A program made the position numbers and the translations under genes. A stretch of 64,000 nucleotides of DNA from Mycolicibacterium tusciae JS617 (GTDB lineage: Bacteria > Actinomycetota > Actinomycetes > Mycobacteriales > Mycobacteriaceae). How positions within the stretch are numbered: position 1 is the first letter of the stretch; each line of letters opens with the position of its first letter. This document shows, piece after piece, positions 35,940 to 44,688 of this stretch. The notes beneath the pieces were generated by a model. That model saw only the letters and a list, made by a program, of their open reading frames with translations. It was not told the origin of the DNA and did not search any database. Location of the stretch: the NCBI RefSeq assembly GCF_000243415.2, contig NZ_KI912270.1, forward strand, positions 3,286,001-3,350,000. The letters run 5' to 3'.

Positions 35940-37045
35940 TTCTGCCCCATCGCGGCGAGGCCGTCGAGCATGTAGGTCAGGCCGTAGTCCGGCCCGAAGT
36001 CCTGCAGTGTGCCGGTGCTGCAACCCAACTGTCGTAGGCCCATCATGTTGCAGACTTCCTTCATCGTCTGGGTGTCGAAGAGCACCCGGTCGGTGAGCAC
36101 CTTGGCCCTCAGCGCGCCGTTGCGCTGATCGACGATGTTGTAGATGTTGTCCAGCGTCATCGGCGCAAGGTCAAGGAACTCTGCGAGATCACGCTGGTGA
36201 TCCACGGTCGTCACCGACACGGTGTTGGCGTTGCCGACGATGCCCTTGATGTTGTCGCGATTGGCCTCGAGAACCTCGCCCGCCTGGACGAGCACCTCGT
36301 TCAGCTTCTTGCCGGTGGTTCCACTTCCGAGGTCCTCGTCGGCGATGACCTGGCTGAGCACATTGACATTCGAGCCGAACTCACGAAGCTCGGCATCGTT
36401 GGCTGCCGCGGCGTCGAGCAGTGAACTGACGTTACGAACGATCGTCGTCAGCTGGTCGCGGGTCACCGCACCTCCATCCGCACTGAGCCGCAGGGCGTCG
36501 GACAGTTCGCCGAGCGAGTCCTTCATCTCCTGGCCGTTGCCATCCGCGATGGCGGCACTGGCGTTGACCAGGTCGGCGACGGGGCCGTTGCCGTTACCAT
36601 CACCGCGCAGCGAAGTCGACAGTTTGTCGAAGACATCGAGCACACGCGCGAACTCGACCGGGGTCTGGGTCCGGTTGAGGCCGATGGTGTCCCCGTTGGT
36701 CAGAGTCGGTCCCCCGCTGTAAGGCGGCGTCAGCTCGATTTGGCGGTCGGTGAGAATCGAATTCGAGATCGTCACCGCCTTGGCGTCCGCGGGTACCTTG
36801 ACGTCCTTGTCCACAGTGAACTGGACCTCGACGTATCCTCCCTTGGGAGTGATTCTGGTGACCTTGCCCACCGGCATACCCAGCACCGCGACGGTGTTGT
36901 TCTCGTAAAGTCCTGCCGCATTCTCGAATTGGGCCGTGACCGTGACCGAATCGAGGCGGTCCTTGGCCAGATTCCACACGACGACGGCGCTCACCGCCGC
37001 GAGCACGAGGAGCGTGGCGCCGATCGCGAGCACTTTGGGTCTCAT
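35936..37045 (-). CDS. Mce-family protein MceD
   Basis: 369 residues starting MRPKVLAIGATLLVLAAVSA, one membrane anchor. The Mce domain (VTAQFENAAGLYENNTVAVLG then MPVGKV) is followed by a long helical stretch and a Cys-containing end (VCNMMGLRQLGCSTG). The start overlaps the mceC stop (ATGA). Open frame upstream of 37045 lies over mceC and was not used. Confidence 0.92.
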   Translation of the reverse strand: MRPKVLAIGATLLVLAAVSAVVVWNLAKDRLDSVTVTAQFENAAGLYENNTVAVLGMPVGKVTRITPKGGYVEVQFTVDKDVKVPADAKAVTISNSILTDRQIELTPPYSGGPTLTNGDTIGLNRTQTPVEFARVLDVFDKLSTSLRGDGNGNGPVADLVNASAAIADGNGQEMKDSLGELSDALRLSADGGAVTRDQLTTIVRNVSSLLDAAAANDAELREFGSNVNVLSQVIADEDLGSGTTGKKLNEVLVQAGEVLEANRDNIKGIVGNANTVSVTTVDHQRDLAEFLDLAPMTLDNIYNIVDQRNGALRAKVLTDRVLFDTQTMKEVCNMMGLRQLGCSTGTLQDFGPDYGLTYMLDGLAAMGQK

Positions 37046-38082
37046 TTGCAGTCCTGGAAGTACGGGATCATGTTGAACTGCTCGGCGCGCCCGCTGATGG
37101 CACACATCCAGGAGTCGACGAGCAGGCCGTTGGGCGCGTTGAATCCGACCGCGTTGCCGGTGCCGGTCGCATTGGCCAGACCGCGCAGTGCGACGGGGCC
37201 GGATTGCAAAGTGCTGCGCAACAAGTCGTCGTGCTCGGCGAGCATGCCGGACAGCTCATGGACGTTACGCAGCAACTCCTCGAGTTCGGGCCGGTCCTCG
37301 ATGACGATTCCGCTGAGCGTCTCGACCAGGTTGGTGAGGGCGCCCATCATCGCGTGAAAGGTCGCGCGCCTGGTCACGAATTCTCCCGCGAGTGAATTAC
37401 CTTGCCTGACAAGGCTTCCAATGGCAGCCTGCTGACGGCGCAGCGTATTCGTCACCGTCTCGGTGGTCTTCAGCAGCGATCCCAACTGATCGCGTCGTTC
37501 GGCGATGATCTGCGAAAGTGTCTGAGTGTTGGCCAACGCCTGCGGAATGACCGGAGGGAGCGTTTGCAGCTGCTTGCCGAGGATGCCGAGCGTCTCGGCG
37601 AACCGGTCGGAGTCGACCTGCTCGTAGGTGGTGGTGACGTCGGACAGCGCCTCCTGGAGATCGTATGGCACCTCCGTGTGTGCCAGGTCAAAGGTGTTGT
37701 CGGGCACCGATCCTTCCCCGGCCGGCTGCAACGACAGGTAGCGGGATCCCAGGATTGTGGTGATCTTGATGGAGGCGCTGGATTGTGCGCCGAGAGCTAT
37801 GTCGTCGCGGACCTTGAGGCCGGCTTCCACGTGGTCGCCGGCCAACTCCATGCTGGTGACCTCGCCGACAGGGATGCCCGCGATCGTGATCGGGTTGCCC
37901 ACCTGCAGGGCCGCGGCTTGCAGGAACTGGGCGGTGTAGTGGCGATAGCCCACATTGGCGACCTTGACGAGCAGCATCGCCCCGATTACCACCGCCACCA
38001 CCGTCACCGCGATGATCCCGAGCCAGGTCTTGTTGCGTTCCTCCAGCGGTATGCGTCGCCGCTGCGGTGATTGGTCAGCCAT
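37042..38082 (-). CDS. Mce-family protein MceC
   Basis: 346 residues. Cytoplasmic basic start, membrane anchor (LGIIAVTVVAVVIGAMLLV), Mce domain (YTAQFLQAAALQVGNPITIAG then IPVGEV), helical region, and a C-terminal Cys pair (SWMCAIS and YFQDC). Overlaps mceB by eight bases. A normal member of the set. Confidence 0.92.
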   Translation of the reverse strand: MADQSPQRRRIPLEERNKTWLGIIAVTVVAVVIGAMLLVKVANVGYRHYTAQFLQAAALQVGNPITIAGIPVGEVTSMELAGDHVEAGLKVRDDIALGAQSSASIKITTILGSRYLSLQPAGEGSVPDNTFDLAHTEVPYDLQEALSDVTTTYEQVDSDRFAETLGILGKQLQTLPPVIPQALANTQTLSQIIAERRDQLGSLLKTTETVTNTLRRQQAAIGSLVRQGNSLAGEFVTRRATFHAMMGALTNLVETLSGIVIEDRPELEELLRNVHELSGMLAEHDDLLRSTLQSGPVALRGLANATGTGNAVGFNAPNGLLVDSWMCAISGRAEQFNMIPYFQDCK

Positions 38083-39130
38083 TGGCCATGTTCCTGCATT
38101 TCGGTGAATACTGCGTACCCGGTCCCGGTGAAGCGGCGTCGACGATGATCGGAATCACGTCGTTGAGCCCGGGGAAGAAGCCCTGCAGGTTGAGGTCGCA
38201 GGCGTACGCGTTGGCGTACGGGCCTTCGTTGGTGATGCGCGCAAACCCCTTGAGTAGCAGCGGCAGATTCGCGCCGGTGAACGCCAGCTGCGGCTCGATG
38301 CCGACCATATGTGAGGCAAACCCCGGCTCACGTGTGACGAGTTCCTTCAACGACGGGTACACGTCATCGGAGATCGTCGACATCTGCCGCACCACTTTCG
38401 CGATCGATCCCATCGACTCCACCAGCTCAGGACGCCGGGCGTCGAAAGTGGATACCACACTGCGCGTTTCGGTGATGACGTGGTCGAGATCGTCGTTGTG
38501 CCTGGCCAGGTTGGCGACCACGGTGTTCAGATCCGTGATGACGGCACCCAGTTCCTCGTCACGGCCTGCGAACGATTCCGTCAGCCGCGAGGTCTGGTCC
38601 ACCAGCGCCGTGATCGATCCGGCGTCGCCCTGTAGCGACTGCACGACGCCTTTGGTGAGATTGTCGGCGTCGCGGGGGTCGAGCAGGCTGAACAGGGGCT
38701 CGTAACCGTTGAGAAGTGTGCCGACGTCGAACGAGGGGTCAGTGCGTTCGACCGGGATGACACTGCCCGGCGCCATGGGGCCCGGTTGACCGAGTTGGCC
38801 CAACGACAACCCGAGATAGCGCTGGCCGACGATGTTCTGATAGGTCACCGACGCGACGGTCGTCCCCAGCACCTGCTGGTCGGATTGCACGACGAATGAA
38901 ACCTTCGCCAGATTGCCTTGCAATTCGATGCTTTCGACGCGACCGACGCGAACCCCCGCCATCCGGACGTCGTCGCCCTCGCGCAGGCCGAACACGTCGG
39001 TGAACACGGCGGCATAGGGCACCGTCCTACCGGCGACGTCGCGCCGCAGCGTTACATAAACCAGCCAAGTCAACGCCACCGCCACAACCATGAAGATCGC
39101 CAGTCCGACGAAGGCCCCGCGGTACCTCAT
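38075..39130 (-). CDS. Mce-family protein MceB
   Basis: 351 residues. Membrane anchor (VGLAIFMVVAVALTWLVYV), Mce domain (YAAVFTDVFGLREGDDVRMAG then VRVGRVE), helical region, and a C-terminal pair of Cys (NAYACDLNLQG and SPKCRN). Starts with a four-base overlap on the mceA stop. Confidence 0.92.
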   Translation of the reverse strand: MRYRGAFVGLAIFMVVAVALTWLVYVTLRRDVAGRTVPYAAVFTDVFGLREGDDVRMAGVRVGRVESIELQGNLAKVSFVVQSDQQVLGTTVASVTYQNIVGQRYLGLSLGQLGQPGPMAPGSVIPVERTDPSFDVGTLLNGYEPLFSLLDPRDADNLTKGVVQSLQGDAGSITALVDQTSRLTESFAGRDEELGAVITDLNTVVANLARHNDDLDHVITETRSVVSTFDARRPELVESMGSIAKVVRQMSTISDDVYPSLKELVTREPGFASHMVGIEPQLAFTGANLPLLLKGFARITNEGPYANAYACDLNLQGFFPGLNDVIPIIVDAASPGPGTQYSPKCRNMANG

Positions 39131-40734
39131 CCTGCCTCCTGCACAACAGACACCGTCGTCCCGCGCGCGAGCGGGCCGAGCAACAGTTGGGTGGCACTCG
39201 ACGCCGACTGACCGGTCAGGAGGCCGAACTGGGCCCGCTCCTGCGGGCTACCGACCGGCCCCACGTTGCCGCCGTACGACGCGGGCGCGGCCTCAGCAGG
39301 CAGCGCGGGTGGAGTCGCCGGAGCTTGTTGTGCCCCTCGCGAATTCGGCTCGGTCGGATCTGCCCACGGCTTGGGCGCCACGGGTGCCGGCGGTGACAGC
39401 GGCACTGGCGGCGGCGGTGTCGGGACAAGCGCCGGATTGGCCGTTCCCGGCACCGGCAATGCGGGCGACATCCACGGCGGTAGTGGCGGGTTGGGGTCGG
39501 CCAAGCTTGGATTCGGGTTGATCAACGGCGGACCGACGGCGACGAGATTGCCGTTCTCCCCCAGGACCGTGCCTGGCGGTGGCGCCAGATCCTTCGGCGG
39601 CTGGTAGTTCTGCGGCAAGAGCACGTCGGGCAGTTCGGGTCGGGTCGGAACGAGCGGCGCTGTATAACAGCTCGGCCCCTTCAGCTCGCCGTACTGCGGA
39701 CAATCCGCACGGCTGTACGTGTGACTGGGTGTGAACGACAGGTTGAGGCGCATGTTGCCGATATCGCGATCGGCGATCCAGACGTGCTCGAAGAACCTGT
39801 CGGCCAACGTATTCAATTTGACGAACGCCGGGACGAAGTTGTGCGAGGTCTGCGCCAGCACGCCGACCACCGGCGTCAACTCCCCCGTGATTTTGATCAG
39901 CCGGTCGGTGTGGTTGTTCAGCGCGGTGTGCGTAGTGCCCATGGTGTGCACGCCGCCGGATATGAGTGAGTCGAGCTGGGATCGCTGTTCGACGAGGGTC
40001 TGCATCGGTTCTATTGCCTGCTGCAGCGAGTCGATGAGCTCGGGAGCCGTGGCCTGCAGGCCGTGCGTCGCATCGATGAGCGCCGAGACCGTCGTCGCAT
40101 CCGGGTCGGTGGCCACGATCGTGTCGAGCTGATCGATCAACCGGTTCAAATGCGCACCCGAGGCCAGCAATTCGGTTCGCTTGCCCTCGGTCGCGGCGTT
40201 GACCGCCGCGAGGATGCCCACCGTCTTGTCCTCCCGACCGCGCCCGGTCGCGGCCAGCATGTCACGCAACTTGCTGATGGTGGTCTGAAACAACACCGTC
40301 GGCAGGTCGACGTCCTCCGGAATGTGAGCGCCTGCGCGGATCGGGGCCCCCGGACCCTGGTCGACGAGCTGAACCGAGGACACCGCGAACACATTGCTCG
40401 GCACCACGCGAGCGGTCACGTCGGCCGGAATCGATTGGGCGTACTCGGGATTGAGGTCGATTTGGACGAAGTTCGGATTGCCGTCCGCGGCAGGGGTGAC
40501 GTCGTCCACCATGCCGACGAGCACGCCGTGGTACTTGACGTCGGACCGTTGCGGCAGACCGTCGCCGACATTGACGAGGTCGGCCACCACCCGGACATAC
40601 GGGTCCAGCCGACCCGTCGACTTGACCAATAGCGTCGCGGTGGCCAGCGCCACGACGACGAGCACAGCCGCACCACAGCCGAACAGCTGGCGGTTCGACG
40701 GTCCACGACCGTCCAGGTCAAGGGAATTGGGCAT
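39127..40734 (-). CDS. Mce-family protein MceA
   Basis: 535 residues, longer than the usual 400-450 of MceA because of a Pro-rich tail of about 140 residues (PPWMSPALPVPGTANPALVP is an example). Membrane anchor (GCGAAVLVVVALATATLLV), Mce domain (VADLVNVGDGLPQRSDVKYHG then VLVGMVD), helical region, then two Cys (RADCPQYG and GPSCYTAP). The ATG at 40734 follows the yrbEB stop by two bases. Open frame upstream lies over the yrbE genes and is not coding. I cannot assign a numbered mce class with confidence. Confidence 0.92.
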   Translation of the reverse strand: MPNSLDLDGRGPSNRQLFGCGAAVLVVVALATATLLVKSTGRLDPYVRVVADLVNVGDGLPQRSDVKYHGVLVGMVDDVTPAADGNPNFVQIDLNPEYAQSIPADVTARVVPSNVFAVSSVQLVDQGPGAPIRAGAHIPEDVDLPTVLFQTTISKLRDMLAATGRGREDKTVGILAAVNAATEGKRTELLASGAHLNRLIDQLDTIVATDPDATTVSALIDATHGLQATAPELIDSLQQAIEPMQTLVEQRSQLDSLISGGVHTMGTTHTALNNHTDRLIKITGELTPVVGVLAQTSHNFVPAFVKLNTLADRFFEHVWIADRDIGNMRLNLSFTPSHTYSRADCPQYGELKGPSCYTAPLVPTRPELPDVLLPQNYQPPKDLAPPPGTVLGENGNLVAVGPPLINPNPSLADPNPPLPPWMSPALPVPGTANPALVPTPPPPVPLSPPAPVAPKPWADPTEPNSRGAQQAPATPPALPAEAAPASYGGNVGPVGSPQERAQFGLLTGQSASSATQLLLGPLARGTTVSVVQEAG

Positions 40735-40736
40735 CG

Positions 40737-41594
40737 TTATCCGCCAAACCTTGCGCCGGCATCGACGGACCACAACGCCATCGTCAACAACATGTTGACC
40801 ATGATCACGACGGTGATGCTGGCCCTCATCGCATGTCCGGCCGCCACTCCAACGCCTTCGGGCCCGCCAGCGGCGTAGAACCCGTAGTAGCACTGCACCG
40901 TCGAGGCGATCCACACGAAGATGACGGTCTTGATCAGCGAGTAGAGGATGTCCTGACCGGACAGCATCAGTCCGAAGTAGTGCAGATACGAGCCCGTCGA
41001 GCCACCGCTGATGACGTACACGACGACCTGCGTCGTCAGGTAGCTGACCGCAAGGCATGCGACGTACAGCGGGACGACAGCGACCACCGACGCCATCAGA
41101 CGCGTGGTCACGAGGTAGGGAATCGGCCGGATCGCCAGTGAATCCAGCGCGTCGATCTCTTCGGCGATGCGCATCGATCCCAGCTGGGCGGTGAACCGGC
41201 AGCCTGCCTGGGTGGCGAACGCCAGCGACGCCGCGATCGGCGCGAGTTCGCGGGTGTTGACCAACGACGAGATGATTCCCGTCGCGGGCCCCAGCCCCAG
41301 CAGGTCGAGGAAGTTGTATCCCTCGATCCCCACCAAGGCCCCGACAGTGATGCCGAGGACGACCGCCACCCCGGCCGTGCCGCCGCCGACCACCAACGAC
41401 CCGTTGCCCCAAGCGATGTCGGAGAGCAGCCGGACGAACTCGCTGCGATAGTGGCGCAATGCCAACGGCACACCCATCAGCGCCCGGATGAAGAACACCA
41501 GCATGTGCCCGAGCCGCAACACCGGCATGCTGAATCTGCGGTAGAGCCGGACGGCGGGGACGAAGACCTTCGGTCGGTAAGGGGCTACTGCCAT
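40737..41594 (-). CDS. ABC-type permease YrbEB of the mce transporter
   Basis: 285 residues, MlaE/YrbE permease family. Hydrophobic helices are arranged as in the family, with the conserved loop FATQAGCRFTAQLGSMRIAEEID and IRPIPYLVTTRLMA. It pairs with YrbEA to form the membrane channel. ATG 41594 lies two bases after the yrbEA stop. The MceG ATPase is not in the window, as usual for mycobacteria. Confidence 0.93.
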   Translation of the reverse strand: MAVAPYRPKVFVPAVRLYRRFSMPVLRLGHMLVFFIRALMGVPLALRHYRSEFVRLLSDIAWGNGSLVVGGGTAGVAVVLGITVGALVGIEGYNFLDLLGLGPATGIISSLVNTRELAPIAASLAFATQAGCRFTAQLGSMRIAEEIDALDSLAIRPIPYLVTTRLMASVVAVVPLYVACLAVSYLTTQVVVYVISGGSTGSYLHYFGLMLSGQDILYSLIKTVIFVWIASTVQCYYGFYAAGGPEGVGVAAGHAMRASITVVIMVNMLLTMALWSVDAGARFGG

Positions 41595-41596
41595 CT

Positions 41597-42454
41597 CTAC
41601 AGACCCACCCGCGGGAACATCATGATGTAGAGCTGGCTGATGACGACGTTGACGATCATCAGCACCAGAATCGATTCGACCACCGCCGCGTTGACCGAGT
41701 TCGCGACGCCCGTCGGACCCCCGACCGTGGACATCCCCTTCTGACACGACACCACGGCGACGATGGCGCCGAAGATCACCGCCTTCACCAGCGCGACGAT
41801 CAGGTCTCCGGTGGTCGCGAACGACGCGAAGGTGGCAACAAAGCTTCCCGGTGCGCCGTTCTGGAAGTAGACGTTGAACAGGTAGCTCGCCAGGAACCCG
41901 ACGAAGCAGACGACGCCGGTGAGCGCGACGCCGATCATGATTGCAGCGGCGAAGCGCGGCACCACCAGGCGACGGATCACCGAGACCCCCATGACCTCCA
42001 TCGCGTCGGTCTCTTCCCGCATCTTGCGCGAGCCAAGATCGGCGGTGATCGCCGATCCGACGGCGGCCGCCATCAGGATCGCTGCCGTCAGTGACGCGGC
42101 CTGCCGGATGACTGCGAGCCCGCTGGCGGCCCCGGCCAGCGAGGTCGCGCCCACCTGCCCGGCCAACAAGGCGAACTGAATCGACAGCGTGACACCGATC
42201 GGCAGGGCCACGAGGACCGTCGGGAGCACCGCGGTGCCGGCCATGAACGCGCCCTGGCGGATGAACTCCTGCCATTGAAAGCGGCCGGTGAAGAGGTCGA
42301 TGAACAAGTATTGAACGGTGCGAACGGCGAGAACGAACTGGTCACCGACGGTGGTCAGCGACGCCAACGGATGGCGGCGAACGTATCCGGCGCTCCAGTC
42401 CTGAATGGCTTCGAGGCCGTCGTCATTACCGGCTATGCGCTCGGGCGGCGTCAT
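41597..42454 (-). CDS. ABC-type permease YrbEA of the mce transporter
   Basis: 285 residues from ATG 42454, MlaE/YrbE family. The conserved loop AITADLGSRKMREETDAMEVMG and SVIRRLVVPRFAAA are clear. First gene of the ten-gene mce operon, with a 312-base upstream region. An alternative start at 42550 would add 32 poorly conserved-looking residues. Confidence 0.92.
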   Translation of the reverse strand: MTPPERIAGNDDGLEAIQDWSAGYVRRHPLASLTTVGDQFVLAVRTVQYLFIDLFTGRFQWQEFIRQGAFMAGTAVLPTVLVALPIGVTLSIQFALLAGQVGATSLAGAASGLAVIRQAASLTAAILMAAAVGSAITADLGSRKMREETDAMEVMGVSVIRRLVVPRFAAAIMIGVALTGVVCFVGFLASYLFNVYFQNGAPGSFVATFASFATTGDLIVALVKAVIFGAIVAVVSCQKGMSTVGGPTGVANSVNAAVVESILVLMIVNVVISQLYIMMFPRVGL

Positions 42455-42766
42455 TGCCGAGACCTGTGGAGCAAGGGGGGTCAGCCGTCGGCTCGCGGTG
42501 GAATGCGAGTGATCAAAGGTCCTCCCCCAATGTGGCCCGGCAACCGACACGCTAGGGCGGCAACCTCTCCGCCGTCAAGCAGTCGAGGAATCCTGATTAA
42601 CATATGAGGGTATTTCGTGGGATAGATGAAGTCTCTGCCCAGTTGAACAGCTCTCGCCCGGGGCGAACATAAGTTAACTTAGGGCGAGTGATTCACAGGG
42701 CGGGAGGCACCGTTGCGATCACGATCCCGATGCTGACACGAGCGGGCGCTCGCGTTCAATTCGCGT
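42455..42766. promoter_or_regulatory. Promoter region upstream of the mce operon (no gene)
   Basis: 312 bases without a believable gene, between yrbEA and the 3' end of the tetR gene. It is markedly AT-richer in 42590-42690 than its surroundings and holds a 12-base palindrome at 42670-42681. The operon promoter must lie here unless it is read from tetR. I see no clear -10/-35 pair. Confidence 0.5.
42670..42681. promoter_or_regulatory. Candidate operator TAAGTTAACTTA
   Basis: A perfect 12-base palindrome 215 bases before yrbEA and 85 bases after the tetR stop codon. It shares the half-site TAAGT/ACTTA with 27588-27600 in front of tspO. The TetR-family protein encoded next door is a candidate binder; this is inference. 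Confidence 0.45.
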
Positions 42767-43411
42767 TCAGTCAAAGCACTCTTCGGGCGCAGTAGGCCAC
42801 GGTCGCAGATAACTCAGCGCCATGACCGTGAGCTCGTCGACGAACTCGTCACGGCCGATGGACGGTTGATCGAGGATGTACCGCACGCACAGGTGCTCGA
42901 CCATCCGCACCAGCATCCATGCTGCGGTGTCATTCGAGCCGACGGGCCGAACCTGTTTCTGATTGATGGTCAGATAGGCCTTGGTGAGGTCGCCGATGCG
43001 CTCCTCGAAGGCGATCAGCTTGCTACCGGAACCGAGGCGCGGCGTCTGCTCCATCACCGCCCGCAAGAACTCGGGGTGCACGTCGAGGGCGTCAAGCAGT
43101 GCGGCAATGGAGTCGCGCACGTAATCCGGCGCCGGCCGGCGCAGCCGTTCGGACACCCGGGCGGCGACCCGGGCGGACAGTTCGTCGCTGTACCGATCGA
43201 TCACCGCCGCCGCGATCGCGTCCTTGTTCGGAAAGTACTGATACAGCGACCCGGGGCTGATACCCGCCGCGGCGGCGATGCGATTGGTGGACGCACCGTC
43301 ATAACCGTGGGCGATGAGCATCTGCTGGCCCGCGTCCAGGATGCGGTCGACCATGATGCGAGAACGCTCCTGGCGCGGCGTCCTTCGCAGCGCGGGATCG
43401 ACCTTCGCCAT
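42767..43411 (-). CDS. TetR-family transcriptional regulator
   Basis: 214 residues. The N-terminal helix-turn-helix reads GASTNRIAAAAGISPGSLYQYFPNKDAI; the rest is a TetR ligand domain with no named subfamily. It stands between the mce operon (same strand, downstream) and the MpaB-type oxygenase genes (divergent), so either or both could be its targets. A palindrome in each flank (42670-42681 and 43430-43443) is a possible binding site. Confidence 0.9.
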   Translation of the reverse strand: MAKVDPALRRTPRQERSRIMVDRILDAGQQMLIAHGYDGASTNRIAAAAGISPGSLYQYFPNKDAIAAAVIDRYSDELSARVAARVSERLRRPAPDYVRDSIAALLDALDVHPEFLRAVMEQTPRLGSGSKLIAFEERIGDLTKAYLTINQKQVRPVGSNDTAAWMLVRMVEHLCVRYILDQPSIGRDEFVDELTVMALSYLRPWPTAPEECFD

Positions 43412-43429
43412 CAGAAGACGAATTGAATG

Positions 43430-43443
43430 CGAGCTATTACTCG
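43430..43443. promoter_or_regulatory. Inverted repeat CGAG-N6-CTCG between tetR and the oxygenases
   Basis: Half-sites CGAG and CTCG around six AT-rich bases in the short gap between the divergent tetR and oxygenase starts. The outer bases are partly symmetrical too (TGA...TCA). A plausible self-regulatory site for the TetR protein. Confidence 0.35.
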
Positions 43444-43458
43444 TGTCAACATACGGTC

Positions 43459-44688
43459 ATGTTCGCACAGCGGGTGCTGCCGTCGCATCCCCGTCGATTC
43501 ATGGAAGCACCGCAACGCAACCGCCGCCTGGGGCGTCCGCTGAAGGTGCTCACCAGGACGACGCGGCCCGATGACCAGTTGGTCGAGCTGATCGGTCAAC
43601 GACTCATGAAGCGCGATGAGGTCGGCGCAGCGCTGGTCAGGGCCATGCGGATCACCGACTCCGACGATCCCGACCGGGCGACCATGGGCCAGTTCAAGAC
43701 CGCGCTCGAATACGGGGCCGACGCGGTGCCCGACTGCCCCCGCGCGTTGCGCGACTTCTTCGCCGAGGTCGAGCGGGTTCCGCACTGGGTGGACATGGAT
43801 TTGGTCAATGAGGGTGCCGCCGCGTACCGACGCCTGGGCAGCAACGCCGCCGATGTAATGCTGCAGCTATCGCTGATCGGAGGCTACCGATTCGGTGGGC
43901 CCGCCGATCTGTTGGTCGAAACCGGCGCGCTGACCGGGGGCACGACCGTACGACGCCTGGCCGAGACCCAAAAATGGGCAGTGTCCGTATCGCAGCACGA
44001 CGCCATGCGACGAGACGGCGAAGGATTCAAGCTCACCGTCCACGTCCGCTTGATGCACGCACTGGTGAACCATCAATTCGAGACGAACGGTCGCTGGGAC
44101 ATCGACCGGTGGGGACTACCGATCAACCAAACCGACCAGGCCGCCACCCTCGGGCTGTTCAACGGCGCATTGCTGCTCGGGGTGCGGCTCCTCGGCGTTC
44201 GGGTCAGCAAGTCCGAGTCACGGGCCATCATGCACCTGTGGAAGTACGTCGGCTGGTTGATGGGCGTCGACGAAGACTGGTTGTGCAACAACGAAGCTCA
44301 GCAACACCGGCTCAACTACCATTTCCTCATCACCCAATCAACTGTCAGCGCGGCTGGGCCGCCGCTGGCGCAGGCGATCGTCGACGCGCAGCGGCGTCTG
44401 CACTACCCCAACATGTCCCGGCTGCGCGGCGCCTACCAACGTGCGCGTCTACTGAGCATGCTGAGTTACTTCCTGCGCTCCGAAGGAATGCGCGACCTCG
44501 CGCTGCCCCGTTCGATCCCCTGGGCAGTGGTACCGGTGCTCGCCACGAACATCGTTCGATACCAACTTCTTTCACGCACCCGCGTCGGTCGCGCATATCT
44601 TTTGCGCTGGGGCGAACGGTCGAGCGAAAAGCTGTTGAGCACATACTTCGGAACGCAGAACCATGACGTCGCACAGCTCGCCGTCTGA
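43459..44688 (+). CDS. MpaB/DUF2236-family oxygenase
   Basis: About 410 residues of the oxygenase MpaB / latex-clearing-protein-like family (DUF2236), whose better-known members bind heme b. FFAEVERVPHWVDMDLVNEGA, MLQLSLIGGYRFGGPADLLV, MRRDGEGFKLTVHVRLMHA and NQTDQAATLGLFNGALL are family segments, with several conserved His. The start is unsure: ATG 43459 or 43501, neither with a Shine-Dalgarno sequence. It overlaps the next, related gene by 26 bases. Confidence 0.82.
   Translation: MFAQRVLPSHPRRFMEAPQRNRRLGRPLKVLTRTTRPDDQLVELIGQRLMKRDEVGAALVRAMRITDSDDPDRATMGQFKTALEYGADAVPDCPRALRDFFAEVERVPHWVDMDLVNEGAAAYRRLGSNAADVMLQLSLIGGYRFGGPADLLVETGALTGGTTVRRLAETQKWAVSVSQHDAMRRDGEGFKLTVHVRLMHALVNHQFETNGRWDIDRWGLPINQTDQAATLGLFNGALLLGVRLLGVRVSKSESRAIMHLWKYVGWLMGVDEDWLCNNEAQQHRLNYHFLITQSTVSAAGPPLAQAIVDAQRRLHYPNMSRLRGAYQRARLLSMLSYFLRSEGMRDLALPRSIPWAVVPVLATNIVRYQLLSRTRVGRAYLLRWGERSSEKLLSTYFGTQNHDVAQLAV

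Noticed and set aside
41595..42275. Long minus-strand frame upstream of yrbEB
   Set aside because: It lies over yrbEA in another frame, with Arg/Gly/Asp-rich composition typical of a shadow; yrbEA is clearly the real gene.
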